A stretch of DNA of 64,000 nt, taken from assembly GCF_002198715.1 (NCBI RefSeq), contig NZ_MWLK01000001.1:62001-126000 (forward strand). The letters run 5' to 3'. The stretch's first letter is position 1, and each line of letters starts with the position of its first letter. The notes under the pieces were generated by a model. That model was not told the DNA's origin, searched no databases, and saw only the letters and a list, made by a program, of their open reading frames with translations. Positions 17,211-27,588 of this stretch are shown here, one piece after another. Made by a program: the position numbers and the translations under genes. The stretch is from Rhodomicrobium sp. R_RK_3. GTDB lineage: Bacteria > Pseudomonadota > Alphaproteobacteria > Rhizobiales > Rhodomicrobiaceae.

Positions 17211-18278
17211 TCACTCACCAAGTTTCGTCAAGTCTTTCAGATGCTTGCCGCTCAGCTTGTCGGTCAAGCGCTTCATCAGGGCGATTTCGCGCGCCCAGGC
17301 CCGCAGCGGCTTGGCCGGCGTGCCGCCCCAGCGTTCGCCGCGCGGCACGCTCTCGGCGACGCCGCTATTGCCCGCGACCTGCGCCCCGGCGCCGATGGTG
17401 ATATGTCCCACCGTGCCGCTCTGGCCGCCCATCACGGCGAAATCTTCCAGAACCGAGGAGCCCGAAATCCCGACCTGCGCCACCAGCACGCAATGCCTGC
17501 CGATGATGACGTTATGGCCAATCTGAACGAGATTATCAATCTTCGTTCCCTCGCCGATGATGGTATCGCGCAAGGCGCCCCGGTCGACGGCGCTGTTGGC
17601 GCCGATCTCGACCCAGTCCTGGATGATGACGCGGCCGATCTGGTGCACTTTGTAGTGCAAATCGCGGCCCATGGCGAAGCCAAATCCGTCCTGGCCGATG
17701 GCCGCGCCGGAATGGATGATGACGTTGTTGCCGATCAGCGCATGGGTGATGACGGCGCGCGGGCCGATGAAGCAATTGCGCCCGATGGCGCAGCGATAGC
17801 CGATGACCGCGCCGGCCGCGATGCGGGTGCCCGCGCCGATCTGGGCTTCCGGGCCGATGATGGCGCCGGGCTCGACGATGACGCCGGCTTCCAGCACGGC
17901 GCTTGGGTCGATATGGGCGCCGCCGGGGGCCGTCGGGGCGGCCGCCTTGGGCTGGGCCGCCTCGGGATAGAACAGGCCGAGCGCCTTGGCATAGGCGCGG
18001 TAGGGCTCGGGCGAGACCAGCACGGCGGTGCGGGGCGGGACGCGCTCGGCGAATTTGGCCTGGATGAAGCAGGCCGCCGCCTTCGTGCCGGCGAGCTGAG
18101 GCAGATATTTCGGATTGTCGAGGAAGGCGACGTCGGACGGGCCCGCCGCGTCGAGCGGACGGATGTCGGAAATCTCGCGGGCGGCGAGCGCCTCGTCGGC
18201 AAGAACGGCGCCGCCGATTTCGGCGATGCGGGCCAGGGGAAAGGGGCCGGCGCGGTGGTAGAAGCCTGGATGTTCCAT
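17211..18278 (-). CDS. lpxD: UDP-3-O-(3-hydroxyacyl)glucosamine N-acyltransferase
   Basis: This 355-residue enzyme adds the N-linked acyl chain in lipid A synthesis. It has an N-terminal uridine-binding domain, a left-handed beta-helix of hexapeptide repeats from about residue 110 onward, the conserved QIGHNVIIG segment and a C-terminal helical tail. The ATG at 18278 (MEHPGFY) is chosen because the open frame before it runs through a hairpin. It is downstream of bamA with a 73-base gap and upstream of fabZ. Confidence 0.95.
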   Translation of the reverse strand: MEHPGFYHRAGPFPLARIAEIGGAVLADEALAAREISDIRPLDAAGPSDVAFLDNPKYLPQLAGTKAAACFIQAKFAERVPPRTAVLVSPEPYRAYAKALGLFYPEAAQPKAAAPTAPGGAHIDPSAVLEAGVIVEPGAIIGPEAQIGAGTRIAAGAVIGYRCAIGRNCFIGPRAVITHALIGNNVIIHSGAAIGQDGFGFAMGRDLHYKVHQIGRVIIQDWVEIGANSAVDRGALRDTIIGEGTKIDNLVQIGHNVIIGRHCVLVAQVGISGSSVLEDFAVMGGQSGTVGHITIGAGAQVAGNSGVAESVPRGERWGGTPAKPLRAWAREIALMKRLTDKLSGKHLKDLTKLGE

Positions 18279-18302
18279 TGGTTTTTCTTGCTTCTGAAAT
18301 GC

Positions 18303-18329
18303 CGAAGGCCCCGCCGATCGGGGCCTTCG
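18303..18329. terminator. Hairpin between bamA and lpxD
   Basis: A perfect 10-bp stem (CGAAGGCCCC / GGGGCCTTCG, 7-base loop) lies between the bamA stop and the lpxD start. There is no T-run on the transcribed (minus) side, so it is more likely an attenuator or mRNA-stability hairpin than a full terminator. Confidence 0.5.
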
Positions 18330-18351
18330 CAAATTTGCTCGTCAAGCGCTC

Positions 18352-20679
18352 CTAGAACTTGGTCGTCGCGCCGAAGCGGAAGAATTCCTCTTCGTCGAGA
18401 TCTGCCTTGTTGATGACATAGGCAAAGTCTGCGCGGAGCGGGCCGACCGGCGAGTTCCAGAGCAAGCTTGCACCGACCGAAGACCGAAGCACGTCGTCAT
18501 TGTTGACCGCACCCGAGAAGTCGCTGTCGAACAAGGAGCCGGCGTCGGCAAAGACGGCACCGCTGAAGCCAAGCTCTTCCGGCAGGAACGGGATCGGGAA
18601 GCGCACTTCCAGCGTACCGGCGTAGAAGATATTACCACCGATGGCGTCGAAATCGCCGCTGCCGTCCGTCCGCTGAGCGCGCGGGCCGATACCGGAGGTG
18701 TCGAAGCCGCGGATCGTCTCACCGCCCTTAAAGAAGGCGTCGACCGCGACCACGTCCTGCCCGCCGAAGCCGGCAATGTGACCGCCGATCAACCGGCCGA
18801 CCAGGGTGATGCCCTCATAGATCGGATAGTAGCCACGCGCTTCAGCCACGGTCTGGATGTAGTTCACGTCGCCGCCGACACCCGCCAGTTCCTGGGTAAG
18901 GGCAAAATAGGCGCCCTTGGACGGGTTGAGGCGGTTGTTGCGCGAGTCCCAGGTCAAGGAGTAGCCGACCGACGAGATCAAGCGTTCGCCTTCGACCTGC
19001 TTGATGGCTTCCGAAGCGTCGTCGTCGACGTTGAACACTTCGTCCTGCACCAGGCTGTAGCTCGGCTGCAGCCAGACATTGTCGGTCAGGGCGAAGCCGA
19101 CGCGGACCGAACCGCCCGTCTTGCGCTGCTCGTAGCCCGACTCGTCGCTGAAGTCGTTTTCCTTGTGGAAGGCGTCGAAGCCGGCCGAGATGTTCTGGTC
19201 GAGGAAGCGCGGCTCGGTGAAGCTGAGGTCGATCTGGCCGCTTTCCAGGCTGCCCGACAGTTTCACCCGCAGGAACTGGCCCTTACCGAGCAGGTTGCGC
19301 TCCGTATAGGCAACTTCGGCGATGGCGCCCACGCTGGAGGAGTAACCACCGGCCAGCGAGAGTTCACCCGTTGCCTGCTCTTCGACGACGAAGTTCAGCA
19401 CGACGCGGTCAGGCGCGGAACCGGGTTCGCGGTTCACCTTCACGCTCTTGAAGAAGGCCAGCTTCTGCAGACGGACGCGGGCCTGGTCGACCAGCAGCCG
19501 GTTGTAAGCGTCACCTTCAGCCAGACGCAGCTCGCGGCGGATCACGTAATCCCGAGTGCGGGCGTTGCCGACGATGTTGATGCGCTCGATATAGACCCGC
19601 GGGCCCTGCTCGACGACATAGACGATGCCGATGGTGCGGCTGATCGGGTCACGCTCGACGCGCGGCCGGATCTGCCCGAAGGCATAGCCCTGCTCGGCGA
19701 CGGCGATGGTCAGCTTTTCCGTGGTGTTGTCGACATATTCGGCATTGTAGGTCGCGCCCTGATGGGTGAGAACTTCGCCCCTCAGGCTGGCCGGATCGAT
19801 CGAGGGCAGCGTCGATTCGATATCGACCTTGCCGAAATTGTAGAGCTCGCCCTCTTCCACCGTGAAGGTGATGAAGAAGCCCTTGCCTTCCCGGTCCAGA
19901 TCGGCGACGGCGGAGACGACGCGCGCATCGGCATAGCCACTCTTGAGATAATAGCGGCGCAGCAATTCGCGGTCGAGATTGAGCCGGTCCGGATCGTAGA
20001 CGTCGGTCGACTTCAGGAAGCTGAGGAAATTCGATTCGGTCGTGGTGATCACGCTGCGGAGCTGAGAGTCCGAAAAGGCGCGATTGCCGATGAAGGTGAT
20101 GTTCAGAACCTTGGTCTCAGGACCTTCCTGAATGACGAAGGCGAGGTTCACGCGCTCATTGTCGAGCTGGATCACCTGCGCGTCGACCTGCACCGCGTAA
20201 TAGCCGGAGCGGCGGTACACGTCCAGAATGCGCTGGACGTCCGATTGCACCTTGGCGCGGGTGAAGACCGAGCGGGGCTTCAACTGGACTTCAGGAGCGA
20301 GGGTCTCGTCCTTGATGTCCTTGTTACCCTCGAACACGACCTGGTTGATGATCGGGTTTTCGTTCAGCACCGTAACGGTGACGACGCCGTTATTCTGCTG
20401 AATGTTGACATTCTCGAACAGCCCCGTGGCGACGAGCGCCCGGATGCTTTCATTGGCCTGGTACGGATCGTAGCGATCGCCTTGATTGAAGGTCAGATAG
20501 CTCTTGATCGTCTCCGGCGCGATGCGCTTCGACCCGACGACCCTGATCTCACGGATCACAGGCCCGGACTGAGCATATGCTTCGCTGCCCACGACCGTCT
20601 GGATCCCCCCGGACCAAACGCACGCGGCTGCCAGCAGACTTGCCAGAAGTTTCAGTCTGATCATTGCCATGCGCAGCAT
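18352..20679 (-). CDS. bamA: Outer membrane protein assembly factor BamA
   Basis: This 775-residue protein is the core of the BAM complex that folds beta-barrels into the outer membrane. It has a signal peptide (cleavage near AYAQ-SG), five POTRA domains (from IREIRVVGSKRI) and a C-terminal Omp85 barrel with GVGGDVNYIQT and GGETIRGFDTSGIGPR (the RGF motif). It ends in phenylalanine, as barrels do. I start at the ATG at 20679 (MLRMAMIRLKLL), and ATGs at 20715 and 20661 are alternatives. It follows rseP, the usual order in this group. Confidence 0.95.
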   Translation of the reverse strand: MLRMAMIRLKLLASLLAAACVWSGGIQTVVGSEAYAQSGPVIREIRVVGSKRIAPETIKSYLTFNQGDRYDPYQANESIRALVATGLFENVNIQQNNGVVTVTVLNENPIINQVVFEGNKDIKDETLAPEVQLKPRSVFTRAKVQSDVQRILDVYRRSGYYAVQVDAQVIQLDNERVNLAFVIQEGPETKVLNITFIGNRAFSDSQLRSVITTTESNFLSFLKSTDVYDPDRLNLDRELLRRYYLKSGYADARVVSAVADLDREGKGFFITFTVEEGELYNFGKVDIESTLPSIDPASLRGEVLTHQGATYNAEYVDNTTEKLTIAVAEQGYAFGQIRPRVERDPISRTIGIVYVVEQGPRVYIERINIVGNARTRDYVIRRELRLAEGDAYNRLLVDQARVRLQKLAFFKSVKVNREPGSAPDRVVLNFVVEEQATGELSLAGGYSSSVGAIAEVAYTERNLLGKGQFLRVKLSGSLESGQIDLSFTEPRFLDQNISAGFDAFHKENDFSDESGYEQRKTGGSVRVGFALTDNVWLQPSYSLVQDEVFNVDDDASEAIKQVEGERLISSVGYSLTWDSRNNRLNPSKGAYFALTQELAGVGGDVNYIQTVAEARGYYPIYEGITLVGRLIGGHIAGFGGQDVVAVDAFFKGGETIRGFDTSGIGPRAQRTDGSGDFDAIGGNIFYAGTLEVRFPIPFLPEELGFSGAVFADAGSLFDSDFSGAVNNDDVLRSSVGASLLWNSPVGPLRADFAYVINKADLDEEEFFRFGATTKF

Positions 20680-20887
20680 TGGTAATTCTTTGCCCCCGTT
20701 ACGCCGGTCCCCCAAGACGTCAGCTCACCCAATTATCAGCCACCGGTTTGTGTCTGCAATTTGGCCCAGGCCGCGACGTCTCAAGATCCTCCGCGGATGT
20801 GGCCCCCCGGCCACGACCGCCTTCCCGTTTCTCACCACCGATGAACGATTCCGGCTTGTCACCAATAAAGCCTTGAACCTTCATCCT

Positions 20888-22039
20888 TTATCCCATTTGA
20901 CGGATCAGATGAATCACATCGTTCCGTGTCGCAAAAAGCATTAACATGATCACCAATGCGAAGCCAATTCTAAAACCGATTTCCATGACCCTTTCACTCA
21001 ATGGCCGGCCGCGTATGGCTTCTATGCCATAGAACAGCAGGTGGCCGCCATCGAGCATCGGGATAGGAAACAGGTTCAGAAGGCCGATATTGATCGAGAT
21101 GATCGCAATCCAGCGGAACAACTCCACGAAGCCGATCGAGGCGACCTCGCGCGAAAGTTGTGCAATACCGACCACGCCGCGAACCTGATCGCCGGAAGCC
21201 TGTCCGACCGCGAGTTTCTGAATGAAAACCAGAGGTTGCTTCATCCAGAAATACGTTTCGGAAAGGCTCTGCGAAAACGCCTCGACGGGGCCGAATTGCT
21301 TGTAGGTAACGTCCTCGTTCTTGCGGCCGATGCCGAGCAGGCCGATCTGAACCAGATTGCCGAATCGGTCCTTGGTTTCCTTCAGCTTCGGCGTCGCCAC
21401 GAGGGTCAGCGGCTGGCCATTGCGGTCGACCGTGACGTGGAGCGGGGTTTCGGCATTCAGCATGACGATGCGCTGGATGTCGTCGAAGCTCTGGATATTG
21501 GTGCCGTCAATGCCGCGGATGACGTCGCCGGGCTGGAAACCGGCCTCGGCAGCGGCGCTGTCCGGCTCGACCGTCGCGACGCGCGGCTCCAGGATCGGCT
21601 TGCCCATGAAGATGAACCAGGCCGTCAGGATGACGATGGCGAGCAGGAAATTGGCCAAAGGCCCGGCGGCGACGACGGCGGCGCGCTGGTAGACCGGCTT
21701 GGCGTGGAAATTCCCCGCCCGCTCCTCGGGCGAGAGCGCCGCCAGATCGCCTTGGCTGGGAACGCTCGCGGCATTCTCGTCGCCCTTGAATTTCACATAG
21801 CCGCCGAGCGGCACCCAGGCGAGGCGCCACCGCGTGCCGTAGCGGTCGTAGAAGCCGCCGATTTCGGGGCCGAAGCCGATGGAGAACGCCTCCACGCTGA
21901 CGCCGAAAAATCGCGCGACGAGGAAATGCCCCATCTCATGGACGAAAACCACAACGCCCAGAACGAACAGGAACGGTACAACCCATGAGAGGTAGTACCA
22001 GGCGCCCGTCCACATCGCCGTATCGGCTAGATTGGTCAT
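20888..22039 (-). CDS. rseP: Site-2 intramembrane metalloprotease RseP
   Basis: This 383-residue M50 zinc protease cuts membrane-bound anti-sigma factors and signal-peptide remnants. The zinc motif HEMGH is at residues 34-38 in the first membrane helix, one PDZ domain is centred on PGDVIRGIDGT, and the second catalytic motif is NLFPIPMLDGG. The ATG at 22039 (MTNLADTAMW) is chosen, with the open frame 19 codons longer. It lies between dxr and bamA. Confidence 0.95.
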   Translation of the reverse strand: MTNLADTAMWTGAWYYLSWVVPFLFVLGVVVFVHEMGHFLVARFFGVSVEAFSIGFGPEIGGFYDRYGTRWRLAWVPLGGYVKFKGDENAASVPSQGDLAALSPEERAGNFHAKPVYQRAAVVAAGPLANFLLAIVILTAWFIFMGKPILEPRVATVEPDSAAAEAGFQPGDVIRGIDGTNIQSFDDIQRIVMLNAETPLHVTVDRNGQPLTLVATPKLKETKDRFGNLVQIGLLGIGRKNEDVTYKQFGPVEAFSQSLSETYFWMKQPLVFIQKLAVGQASGDQVRGVVGIAQLSREVASIGFVELFRWIAIISINIGLLNLFPIPMLDGGHLLFYGIEAIRGRPLSERVMEIGFRIGFALVIMLMLFATRNDVIHLIRQMG

Positions 22040-22108
22040 GCGAATGCAACTCCGGTTAACGGGCGCCGCGCGCCCGGCGGGATCACGTCCCGGCAAGCGG
22101 CTCGTGCA

Positions 22109-23275
22109 TCAGGCGGCGCAGAGCCGCGTGGCGAGCGCCCGGGCCGCACGGTCGGCTTCGAGAACATCGTCCAGCGTCTTGGCGACGAATGTCCCGTATT
22201 CAGCAAGCGATGCCTCGAGCGCGGCTTCCACGACTGTCGGTATAGTCATAAAGCCGATTTGTCCGGCAAGAAAGCTTTCTACTGCGATTTCGTTAGCGGC
22301 ATTGAGCACCGTCGGCGCGATGCCGCCCGCCTGCAGCGCCTCGCGGGCGATGCGCAGCGCGGGAAAGCGCGTCTCGTCGGCCGCCTCGAAGGTCAATTGC
22401 GCGAGCTTGACCAGATCCAGCCGCTCGGTCGGCGCCGCCATGCGTTCGGGCCAGGACAGGCTGTAGGCAATCGGCGTGCGCATGTCGGGCGCGCTCATCT
22501 GCGCGATGACCGAGCCGTCGCAATATTGCACGAGGCAATGGATGATCGACTGCGGATGCACCAGCACGCGGAGCTGGTCCACCTCGACCGGAAAAAGGTG
22601 ATAGGCCTCAATGATTTCAAGGCCCTTGTTCATCAGCGTGGCACTGTCGATGGTGATCTTGCGGCCCATCGACCAGTTGGGGTGTTTCAGCGCCTGTTCG
22701 GGCTTGGCCGCCTTGAGCTGCGCCGCGCTCCAGTCGCGGAACGGGCCGCCGGAGGCCGTCAGGGTGATGAACTCGATGCAGCGCGAGGGCGAGCCGTCGA
22801 TGGCCTGAAAGGCGGCGGAATGCTCGCTGTCGACGGGCAGGAGCCGGGTGCCGGCCGCCTTGATCGCCGAGAGGAAGACTTCGCCGGCCGAGACCAGGCA
22901 TTCCTTGTTCGCCAGCGCGACGCAGGTGCCTTGCGTGGCGGCGGCAAATGTCGGCCTGAGCCCTGCGGCGCCGACGATGGCCGCCATGATCCAGTCGGCG
23001 GGAATGCGGGCCGCGTCACAGACGGCGTCCTCGCCGGCGGAGGCCTCGATGCCGGTGCCGGCCAGCAGTTTCTTCAGCTTGCCGAACTGGCTGGGGTCGG
23101 CAAGCGCCGCATGCTTGGCGCGGTGTTTGATCGCCAGCTCGGCGAGGCTTTCGGCGTTCGTGCCCGCCGTCAGCGCCACGATTTCGAATTGCTCAGGCGT
23201 CCGGCCGATCAGGTCGAGCGTGCTTTGCCCGACCGAGCCTGTTGCGCCCAGGACGGTGACTTTACGCGGGTTCAT
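22109..23275 (-). CDS. dxr: 1-deoxy-D-xylulose 5-phosphate reductoisomerase
   Basis: This 388-residue NADPH-dependent enzyme makes MEP in the non-mevalonate isoprenoid pathway. The N-terminal Rossmann motif is TVLGATGSVGQSTLDL. The middle has NKECLVSAG and VDSEHSAAFQ (metal-binding residues), and the conserved TASGGPFRDW and NWSMGRKITIDSATLMNKGLE (split in text as NWSMGRKI and TIDSATLMNKG) follow. The C-terminal helical domain is complete. It feeds the undecaprenyl pathway served by uppS in the same block. Confidence 0.96.
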   Translation of the reverse strand: MNPRKVTVLGATGSVGQSTLDLIGRTPEQFEIVALTAGTNAESLAELAIKHRAKHAALADPSQFGKLKKLLAGTGIEASAGEDAVCDAARIPADWIMAAIVGAAGLRPTFAAATQGTCVALANKECLVSAGEVFLSAIKAAGTRLLPVDSEHSAAFQAIDGSPSRCIEFITLTASGGPFRDWSAAQLKAAKPEQALKHPNWSMGRKITIDSATLMNKGLEIIEAYHLFPVEVDQLRVLVHPQSIIHCLVQYCDGSVIAQMSAPDMRTPIAYSLSWPERMAAPTERLDLVKLAQLTFEAADETRFPALRIAREALQAGGIAPTVLNAANEIAVESFLAGQIGFMTIPTVVEAALEASLAEYGTFVAKTLDDVLEADRAARALATRLCAA

Positions 23276-23323
23276 TGAGAATCAGCCCTCCGCTTGCCGA
23301 CGGATCATTGCCTTTAAACTGTT

Positions 23324-24208
23324 TCATGGCCAGAGCAATAATGCGCGGCCGGGATTGGCGGGGTCGAGGCTCCAGGCGATGATGCCCGCCGCCACCGCGA
23401 CGACGACGAGGCCGTCAATGCGGTCGAGCACGCCGCCATGACCGGGAATGAGGCCGCTGGAATCCTTCATGCCGAAGACGCGCTTCAGCGCCGATTCGCC
23501 GAGATCGCCGAGCTGGGCGACGGCCGCGAGCCCGATGGCGAGCAGCGCCAGCCGCCCATTGCTCTCGCCGATCAGGATGCCGAAGATGAGGCCGGCGAGC
23601 CCGGCCGCCAGCGCGCCCCCGATCAGGCCGGACCATGTCTTCTTGGGTGAGATGCGCGGCGCAAGCTTCGGGCCGCCGAGCCAGCGGCCGAACACATAGG
23701 CGGCGCTGTCGGTGGTCCAGACGATGGCGAAGATGTAGAGGATCGCCTGCCAGCCATAGGCGGCGTCGCTCCGCAGCCAGATCAGGGCGATGGCGGGCAG
23801 CCCCGCGTAATAGACCCCCGCCGCCGACCACCAGGCTTGCGGGCGCTCGTCCTTGAAGGCGCGCACGGCGAAGACGCCGATGGTGCCAAGGATGACGGCG
23901 AAAAGGGCGCAGCTCAGGCAGCCGCGCACCGTCGCCCAGGAGGCGATGGCGGTCGCGGCAAGCTGGACGAAGAAGGCGGCGTCGAAGCCGGAATTGCGCA
24001 CCAGCCGGCCCCATTCCCACGCCATGGCGGCGATGAACAGGGTGATCAGCACGGCGAAGCTTTCGAGGCTGGTGAGGGTGAGGAAGAGCGCGACGGCGAC
24101 GAGGATCAGCGCCGAATAGATCCGGACCGATAATTCCCGTGTCTTGCCCTGATGTGCCGTGCCCTGCCCGTTTTCGGATGAAATCGGTTCACCCGTCACG
24201 CGCTGCAT
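23324..24208 (-). CDS. cdsA: Phosphatidate cytidylyltransferase
   Basis: This 294-residue polytopic membrane protein makes CDP-diacylglycerol from phosphatidate and CTP. The family signature [12 protein letters not shown] and the C-terminal [12 protein letters not shown] and [13 protein letters not shown] are present, with about eight membrane segments. The ATG at 24208 (MQRVTGEP) overlaps the end of uppS by 13 bases. The open frame runs a further 41 codons inside uppS, which I reject as non-coding. It sits between uppS and dxr. Confidence 0.94.
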   Translation of the reverse strand: MQRVTGEPISSENGQGTAHQGKTRELSVRIYSALILVAVALFLTLTSLESFAVLITLFIAAMAWEWGRLVRNSGFDAAFFVQLAATAIASWATVRGCLSCALFAVILGTIGVFAVRAFKDERPQAWWSAAGVYYAGLPAIALIWLRSDAAYGWQAILYIFAIVWTTDSAAYVFGRWLGGPKLAPRISPKKTWSGLIGGALAAGLAGLIFGILIGESNGRLALLAIGLAAVAQLGDLGESALKRVFGMKDSSGLIPGHGGVLDRIDGLVVVAVAAGIIAWSLDPANPGRALLLWP

Positions 24209-24951
24209 CTTGCGCTCAATCCTCCGAAGCGGCGCTCCCGGCTCTGAAAGTCGGAGACGGCCTTGACCAGCATCTCCTTGGAGAAATCCGGCCAATAGGC
24301 ATCGAAGAAGACGAATTCGGTATAGGCGCATTGCCAGAGCAGGAAGTTGCTGATGCGCTTGTCGCCGCCGGTGCGGATCATCAGGTCGGGCTCCGGCAGG
24401 CCGTGCGTGTCGAGCTGGGCGTCGAACATCTCGGCGCTGATGTCGGCGGGGTCGATCTCGCCGCGCGCCGCCTTCAGCGCGAGCGCCCGCGCCGCCCGCG
24501 CGATCTCGTCGCGTGAGCCGTAATTGAAAGCCGTGGTGAGGCCGAGGCCGGTGTTGTTCCTGGTGATCTCGACCGCGTCGCGGATCAGCTTCACCACCTC
24601 AGGCTCGACCTTTTCCTCGGTGCCGATGACGCGGATGCGGACATTCTGCTCGTGCAGATCGGCAAGGTCCCGCCGGATGAACAGCTTCAAAAGCCCCATC
24701 AGGTCGGTGATCTCGTCCTGCGGGCGGCGCCAGTTCTCGGACGAGAAGGTGTAGAGCGTCAGATGGCCGATGCCGAGCTCGATGGCCGCCCGGACGCAGG
24801 CGCGCACCGACTCGACGCCCCGCCGGTGGCCCTCGGCGCGCGGCAGGCCGCGCTGCTTGGCCCAGCGGCCATTGCCGTCCATGATGATCGCAATATGAGC
24901 GGGGACGGGCCCCGCCGCATCCATCGAAACCGCATTTTCTGGTGGCGTCAT
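24196..24951 (-). CDS. uppS: Di-trans,poly-cis-undecaprenyl diphosphate synthase
   Basis: This cis-prenyltransferase makes the C55 lipid carrier for peptidoglycan and other wall polymers. The catalytic motif [15 protein letters not shown] is near the N-terminus, [12 protein letters not shown] is in the middle, and [19 protein letters not shown] is near the C-terminus. I start at the ATG at 24951 (MTPPENAV). Starts at 24972 and 24924 (MDAAGP) are also possible since none has a clear ribosome site. It overlaps cdsA and follows frr after a short gap. Confidence 0.95.
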   Translation of the reverse strand: MTPPENAVSMDAAGPVPAHIAIIMDGNGRWAKQRGLPRAEGHRRGVESVRACVRAAIELGIGHLTLYTFSSENWRRPQDEITDLMGLLKLFIRRDLADLHEQNVRIRVIGTEEKVEPEVVKLIRDAVEITRNNTGLGLTTAFNYGSRDEIARAARALALKAARGEIDPADISAEMFDAQLDTHGLPEPDLMIRTGGDKRISNFLLWQCAYTEFVFFDAYWPDFSKEMLVKAVSDFQSRERRFGGLSARCSA

Positions 24952-25008
24952 CGCAAGTGCCAACCCGTCCACTATGAACCTAGAACACGAAAGAAACCGG
25001 CCGCGGGC

Positions 25009-25572
25009 CTAGACCTGCATGATTTCGGCTTCCTTGGTCGAAAGCGTGCCGTCGATTTCCTTAATAATCTTGTCTGTCAGCTCCTGCACCTTGGCCGACA
25101 GCGAATGATGATCGTCCTCGCCGATGGAATGATCCTTTTCGAGGCGCTTCAGCAGGTCCATGCCGTCGCGGCGGACATTGCGGACCGAAATCCGCGCCTG
25201 CTCGGCATATTTGGCGGCGATCTTGGAGAGCTCGGTGCGCCGCTCCTGGTTCAGCTCCGGGATGGGCAGGCGCAGCGTGGTGCCGTCCATGACCGGGTTG
25301 AGGCCGAGATCGCTCTCGCGAATGGCCTTGTCGACGGCGTTGACCATGCTCTTGTCCCAGACCGAGACCGAGATCATGCGCGGCTCGGGCACCGAGACCG
25401 TCGCCACCTGGTTGATCGGCATCTTCGAGCCATAGGCGCTGACCATGATCGGATCGAGCAGGCTGGCGCTGGCCCGGCCGGTGCGCAGACCGCCGAATTC
25501 CTGTTTGAGAATTTGGAGCGCGCCGCGCATCCGCTTCTCGATATCCTTGAGGTCGAAATTGCCGTCCGCCAT
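25009..25572 (-). CDS. frr: Ribosome recycling factor
   Basis: This 187-residue protein acts with EF-G to split ribosomes after termination. The sequence shows the family blocks [44 protein letters not shown] (read as two overlapping motifs), the central [22 protein letters not shown] region in shorter form, and the C-terminal helix DKIIKEID. The length is standard. It is downstream of pyrH and upstream of uppS, the usual alphaproteobacterial order. Confidence 0.96.
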   Translation of the reverse strand: MADGNFDLKDIEKRMRGALQILKQEFGGLRTGRASASLLDPIMVSAYGSKMPINQVATVSVPEPRMISVSVWDKSMVNAVDKAIRESDLGLNPVMDGTTLRLPIPELNQERRTELSKIAAKYAEQARISVRNVRRDGMDLLKRLEKDHSIGEDDHHSLSAKVQELTDKIIKEIDGTLSTKEAEIMQV

Positions 25573-25712
25573 GGTCTTGATCCTTGCTTCGCGGTTTTGA
25601 CGCCGTAAATCGATTCTGTGGTAATGCCTTGCGGGGCGGAGCGCAATATCATCCCCGCCGGTTTAGGTGTTCCGCGCAAGGCCCCGGGGGCCGTCGCCGG
25701 GCGCGGCGCGGC

Positions 25713-26450
25713 TCAGCCCGCCGTCACCAGGGTCGAGGCCAGCTCGCCATAGAGCACCTGCTCGATGCTGCCCTCGCCTTCGACGCAGAAGACCAGGATC
25801 GGGATCGCCGCATCGCGCGCGAGCGCAAAGGCCGCGCCGTCCATGATCTTCAGATTGCGGGCGAGCGCCTCGTCATAGGTCAGCCTTTCGTAGCGCACCG
25901 CATTCGGGTCGCGCTTGGGATCGGCGGAATAGACGCCGTCGACCTGGGTGGCCTTGAGGATGACGTCGCAGCCCATTTCGGCGGCGCGCAAGGCGGCGGT
26001 GGTGTCCGTCGTGAAGAACGGGTTGCCGGTGCCGCCGGCGAAAATCACGATCTTGCCTGCGGCGAGATCCCGCAGCGCGCGGTCGCGCTGGAACAGCTCG
26101 GCGCCGACCTGCTCGACGGGAATCGCCGAGTGGATGGCAACCGCTGCCCCTGCCCGCTCCAGTGCATTGCCGAGCGCAACGGCGTTCATCACCGTCGCCA
26201 GCATGCCGATATAATCGGCCTTGACCCGGTCCATGCCGGAGGCGGCGCCCGCCATGCCGCGAAAGATATTGCCGCCGCCGATCACCACACAGATCTGCGT
26301 GCCGCCGAGCGAGGCGGCCTTAATCTCGCGGGCAAAGCGCAGCGCGGTCGCGGGATCGACGCCATAGGCGGCATCGCCGAGTAAAGCCTCGCCGGAGAGT
26401 TTTAGCAGGGCCCGCCGGTAAAGCGGCGCGCGAGGCGATTCAGCGGCCAT
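25713..26450 (-). CDS. pyrH: Uridylate kinase
   Basis: This 245-residue bacterial UMP kinase of the amino acid kinase family phosphorylates UMP to UDP. Motifs are ALLKLSGEAL at the N-terminus, VIGGGNIFRG, FAGGTGNPFFTTDTTAALRA, and a C-terminal GEGSIEQVLYG. It is separated from tsf by an R3 palindromic element that probably terminates the upstream transcript, so pyrH-frr may have its own promoter inside the 26451-26514 gap. Confidence 0.96.
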   Translation of the reverse strand: MAAESPRAPLYRRALLKLSGEALLGDAAYGVDPATALRFAREIKAASLGGTQICVVIGGGNIFRGMAGAASGMDRVKADYIGMLATVMNAVALGNALERAGAAVAIHSAIPVEQVGAELFQRDRALRDLAAGKIVIFAGGTGNPFFTTDTTAALRAAEMGCDVILKATQVDGVYSADPKRDPNAVRYERLTYDEALARNLKIMDGAAFALARDAAIPILVFCVEGEGSIEQVLYGELASTLVTAG

Positions 26451-26514
26451 GTTTGGGGCTCCTCAGACTGTCCGCCATTGCAAGACCCAATTGGTTTCCG
26501 CTGCTGGAAAAAAG

Positions 26515-26647
26515 GCCCCCTCACCCACCGGCCTTCGGCCGGAGCCCTCTCCCTCGAGGGGAGAGGGCAAGCGGGGCGCCTCTCGTTTTTTTTGCCCTCT
26601 CCCCTTGAGGGAGAGGGCGGGCGCCGGAGGCGACCGGGTGAGGGGGC
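26515..26647 (-). repeat. R3 palindromic element; probable terminator of tsf
   Basis: The ends GCCCCCTCACCC and CCGGGTGAGGGGGC form inverted termini. Two internal palindromes (GCCCTCTCCCTCGAGGGG and GCCCTCTCCCCTTGAGGG type) lie between them. On the minus strand the right arm is followed by T6 (complement of A at 26508-26513). A hairpin 15 bases after the tsf stop with a T-run fits an intrinsic terminator. A second copy is inside uvrC. Confidence 0.75.
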
Positions 26648-26661
26648 TGCTTGTTCAGCCC

Positions 26662-27588
26662 TTAACCTGCCGCCGCCGCCGCGACTTCAGCGGCGAAATC
26701 GCTCTCGGCCTTCTCGATGCCTTCGCCGAGCGCGTAGCGCACGAAGCCGGTCACCTTGACAGGCGCGCCGATCTTCTTCTCGGCCAGCGCGATCGCCTGC
26801 TCGACGGTGTTCTCGCCGTCGATGACGAAGATCTGCTTCAGCAGCACCGACTCCTTGAAGAACTTGTCGAGCCGGCCCTGCACCATCTTCTCGATGACCG
26901 CGTCGGGCTTGCCCTTGCCCTGCTCACGGGCCTGCTCGGTGAGTACGGCGCGCTCGCGTTCGACCACGACCGGGTCGATGTCCTCGGCGGTCAAAGCGAG
27001 CGGGTTGGTCGCCGCGACATGCATGGCGATCTGGCGGCCGAGCTCCATCAGCTTGCCCTTGTCACCGGTCGATTCGACCGCGACCAGCACGCCCATCTTG
27101 CCCAGATCCGGCGCCACCGAATTATGCACATAGCTCGCCACGACGCCGTCGCCGACCGTCAGATAGGCCGTGCGGCGCAGACTCATGTTCTCGCCGATCT
27201 TGCCGACCATCTCCTGGATGTGGTCCGTCACCGCCTTGCCGCCCGGCATGGGCGAGGCCGCGAGCTTGGCGGTGTCGCCCTTCGCCTTCAGAGCCAGCGT
27301 CGCGATCTCCTTGACCATCGACTGGAACAGCTCGTTGCGGGCGACGAAATCAGTCTCCGAATTCACCTCGACCACCGTGCCGGCCTTGGGCTCGACGGCG
27401 ACGCCGATCAGGCCTTCGGCCGCAACGCGGTCGGCTTTCTTGGCCGCCTTGGACAGGCCCTTGGCGCGCAGCCAGTCGATGCCGGCTTCCATGTCGCCGC
27501 CCGTCTCGGTGAGGGCTGCCTTGCAGTCCATCATGCCCGCGCCGGTCTTCTCGCGCAGATCCTTGACCATCTGTGCCGTTATTGCCAT
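26662..27588 (-). CDS. tsf: Translation elongation factor Ts
   Basis: This 308-residue protein is the nucleotide exchange factor of EF-Tu. The N-terminal UBA-like domain has [19 protein letters not shown], and the core has [11 protein letters not shown], the standard EF-Ts signature. The complete C-terminal part is present ([19 protein letters not shown]). It follows rpsB after a 178-base spacer with a GC hairpin and is followed by the R3 element. Confidence 0.97.
   Translation of the reverse strand: MAITAQMVKDLREKTGAGMMDCKAALTETGGDMEAGIDWLRAKGLSKAAKKADRVAAEGLIGVAVEPKAGTVVEVNSETDFVARNELFQSMVKEIATLALKAKGDTAKLAASPMPGGKAVTDHIQEMVGKIGENMSLRRTAYLTVGDGVVASYVHNSVAPDLGKMGVLVAVESTGDKGKLMELGRQIAMHVAATNPLALTAEDIDPVVVERERAVLTEQAREQGKGKPDAVIEKMVQGRLDKFFKESVLLKQIFVIDGENTVEQAIALAEKKIGAPVKVTGFVRYALGEGIEKAESDFAAEVAAAAAG

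Noticed and set aside
18778-20685. 635-codon open frame opposite bamA
   Set aside because: Antisense to bamA, with no motifs and skewed composition.
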